DNA of 7,001 bases from Halovenus sp. Lineage in GTDB: Archaea; Halobacteriota; Halobacteria; Halobacteriales; Haloarculaceae. Where the stretch lies: positions 1 to 7,001 of the forward strand of contig PUNZ01000081.1 of assembly GCA_003551945.1 (NCBI GenBank), given 5' to 3'. Of this stretch, positions 6,262 through 7,001 are shown in pieces; positions within the stretch are counted from its first letter, which is position 1, and each line of letters opens with the position of its first letter. Under the pieces are notes generated by a model. The model made no database searches. It was not told the DNA's origin and saw only the letters and a list, made by a program, of their open reading frames with translations. The translations under genes were made by a program, and so were the position numbers.

Positions 6262-6681
6262 TTAGTCTTCTAGTTCGTGAACCGACTCATCGAGAACTGT
6301 CCCCTCTGGCTCGTAGATGACCAACACCTCGACGACGCCAGTAAACTCCTTTTCAACTGTATGTCTCCACGTCGAGGGCGCACTGAATCGCTCTGCTGGG
6401 GGGTCCTCCACATCGTTCAGTCTGAATTCCTCTCGCTCATTCCCATCGAGAATAACTCGTACGTCAGCAGCATCGACGGTGGCTCCACCCCGATGCTGAA
6501 TCGTCACATTTGTCCCATTTTCCGTCGGTTCGAGTGAGACGTTCACATCAATACGAGTCTCGCCACGCTCAATTCCTTGGGAGAGAACGACCGCGCCAAT
6601 CACTGCGACGACGACCACAACGACCGCAGTCAACAACACAACACCAACCACCTCGGATTGGCTGCGGTCTCTCACACTCAT
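6262..6681 (-). CDS. Type IV pilin-like protein (archaeal pilin N-terminal domain)
   Basis: The product is 139 residues and starts MSVRDRSQSEVVGVVLL. R6-S7 followed by Q8-S9-E-V-V-G and a long run of Val/Ala/Ile (about residues 11-33) is the classic archaeal prepilin signature. The peptidase (PibD type) is expected to cut after S7, and E10 fits the conserved acidic residue near the start of the mature pilin helix. The rest is a small domain rich in beta strands (V-N-V-S-L-E-P, N-V-T-I-Q-H-R-G-G, D-V-R-V-I-L-D-G) with sequons N-V-S (47-49), N-G-T (55-57) and N-V-T (58-60) as possible N-glycosylation sites. This is the common haloarchaeal family annotated as type IV pilin N-terminal domain-containing protein. 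Members may be adhesion pilins, minor pilins or membrane-anchored proteins. The start is supported by a TATA box at leaderless distance. No assembly ATPase (PilB) or platform protein (PilC) is in the window. Confidence 0.9.
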   Translation of the reverse strand: MSVRDRSQSEVVGVVLLTAVVVVVVAVIGAVVLSQGIERGETRIDVNVSLEPTENGTNVTIQHRGGATVDAADVRVILDGNEREEFRLNDVEDPPAERFSAPSTWRHTVEKEFTGVVEVLVIYEPEGTVLDESVHELED

Positions 6682-6704
6682 CGCTCAACACAAGACTGCG
6701 GACA

Positions 6705-6713
6705 GGAAAATAG
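6705..6713 (-). promoter_or_regulatory. TATA-like box of the type IV pilin-like gene
   Basis: The minus strand reads CTATTTTCC, 24-32 bases upstream of the ATG at 6681, the normal position for a leaderless archaeal message. It lies in the 42-base gap behind the preceding minus-strand gene, so the pilin can be transcribed on its own even if it is also read through from upstream. Confidence 0.5.
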
Positions 6714-6723
6714 CTTCTGTCTC

Positions 6724-7001
6724 TTACTCTTCTTCGACAACTTCGGGGTCGCTAATTGCGGTTTGCAAGCTATCGAGACCGTTGACCCATTCTGCAACGA
6801 GGCCGAACTCGAGTTCTTCGGCGACGCTCATATCCATCTCCTCACCATCGATAATAAGCGCACCAGCCTGGACACAGTAGCCGAGCGCAGCGTCAAGTTC
6901 ATCTTCCTGTTCTGCGTCGGCTGCCGCGGTGATATACTCGGTCACGCCTGCATCGTCAGGAGCGCCGTTGACGACAAACTCCTCTGCGGCGTAGAACACA
7001 C
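6724..7001 (-). CDS. Uncharacterised acidic protein, 3' part only (gene runs off the right edge)
   Basis: The frame ends with TAA at 6724-6726 and is still open at the right edge, so the gene is most likely partial. A GTG at 6999 could serve as start but has no support. The visible 91 residues are strongly acidic, ending in E-V-V-E-E-E, and look alpha-helical (Y-I-T-A-A-A-D-A-E, D-A-A-L-G-Y-C-V-Q-A-G-A-L, S-V-A-E-E-L-E-F-G-L-V). No membrane segment, signal peptide or metal-binding motif is visible; there is a single cysteine. It is probably a soluble cytoplasmic protein. I do not recognise the family and assign no function. It lies 42 bases upstream of the pilin-like gene on the same strand. 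Confidence 0.72.
   Translation of the reverse strand, partial: VFYAAEEFVVNGAPDDAGVTEYITAAADAEQEDELDAALGYCVQAGALIIDGEEMDMSVAEELEFGLVAEWVNGLDSLQTAISDPEVVEEE

Noticed and set aside
1..7001. Insertion sequence, integrase, CRISPR array, tRNA or rRNA
   Set aside because: No transposase or integrase motifs, no regularly spaced direct repeats, and no cloverleaf or conserved rRNA stretch was seen. The 40-residue TPRs are protein-level repeats and do not give DNA repeats.

Overview
The window is from a haloarchaeon (class Halobacteria). The predicted proteins are strongly acidic. Two genes carry the archaeal pilin-type N-terminus (R-x-Q-S, then V-G, then a hydrophobic stretch). One product is a twin-arginine lipoprotein with an Asp-rich linker, and another ends in a PGF-CTERM-like tail. 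Several starts lie about 25-30 bases downstream of a TATA-like box with no Shine-Dalgarno sequence, as expected for leaderless haloarchaeal mRNAs. Nothing points to an insertion sequence, CRISPR array, tRNA or rRNA.

Layout. Left edge (1-203, minus): the 5' end of a pilin-like membrane protein gene with its own TATA box. Then 318-971 (minus): a Tat-exported lipoprotein with a probable NTF2-like domain. A 265-base divergent intergenic region follows, AT-rich at its right end. The centre, 1237-4668 (plus), is one very large gene for a 1143-residue STAND-like regulator: N-terminal winged helix, FilR1-like middle domain, P-loop NTPase with a winged-helix-like end, and about nine or ten TPR repeats. 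It converges on 4742-5605 (minus), a two-helix membrane protein with a GIDE/BAM-type domain. About 336 bases without a confident gene follow (5606-5941). Next is a short acidic reading frame with a PGF-CTERM-like tail (5942-6190, minus) that looks like the frameshifted remnant of a surface protein. Then come a complete type IV pilin-like gene (6262-6681, minus) and the 3' part of an uncharacterised acidic protein running off the right edge (6724-7001, minus).

How the genes fit together. Most genes around the central regulator encode proteins of the membrane or cell surface. The central protein has the layout of a signal-transduction ATPase: a C-terminal repeat sensor, a central NTPase switch and an N-terminal output module. 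The output module here is a DNA-binding transcription-factor module. It is transcribed divergently from the lipoprotein gene, which is therefore the first candidate target, but nothing in the sequence proves this. The central protein is the most interesting item in the window. It could be an archaeal analogue of MalT-type regulators, or a relative of NLR/Avs-like STAND proteins whose effector is a transcription factor.
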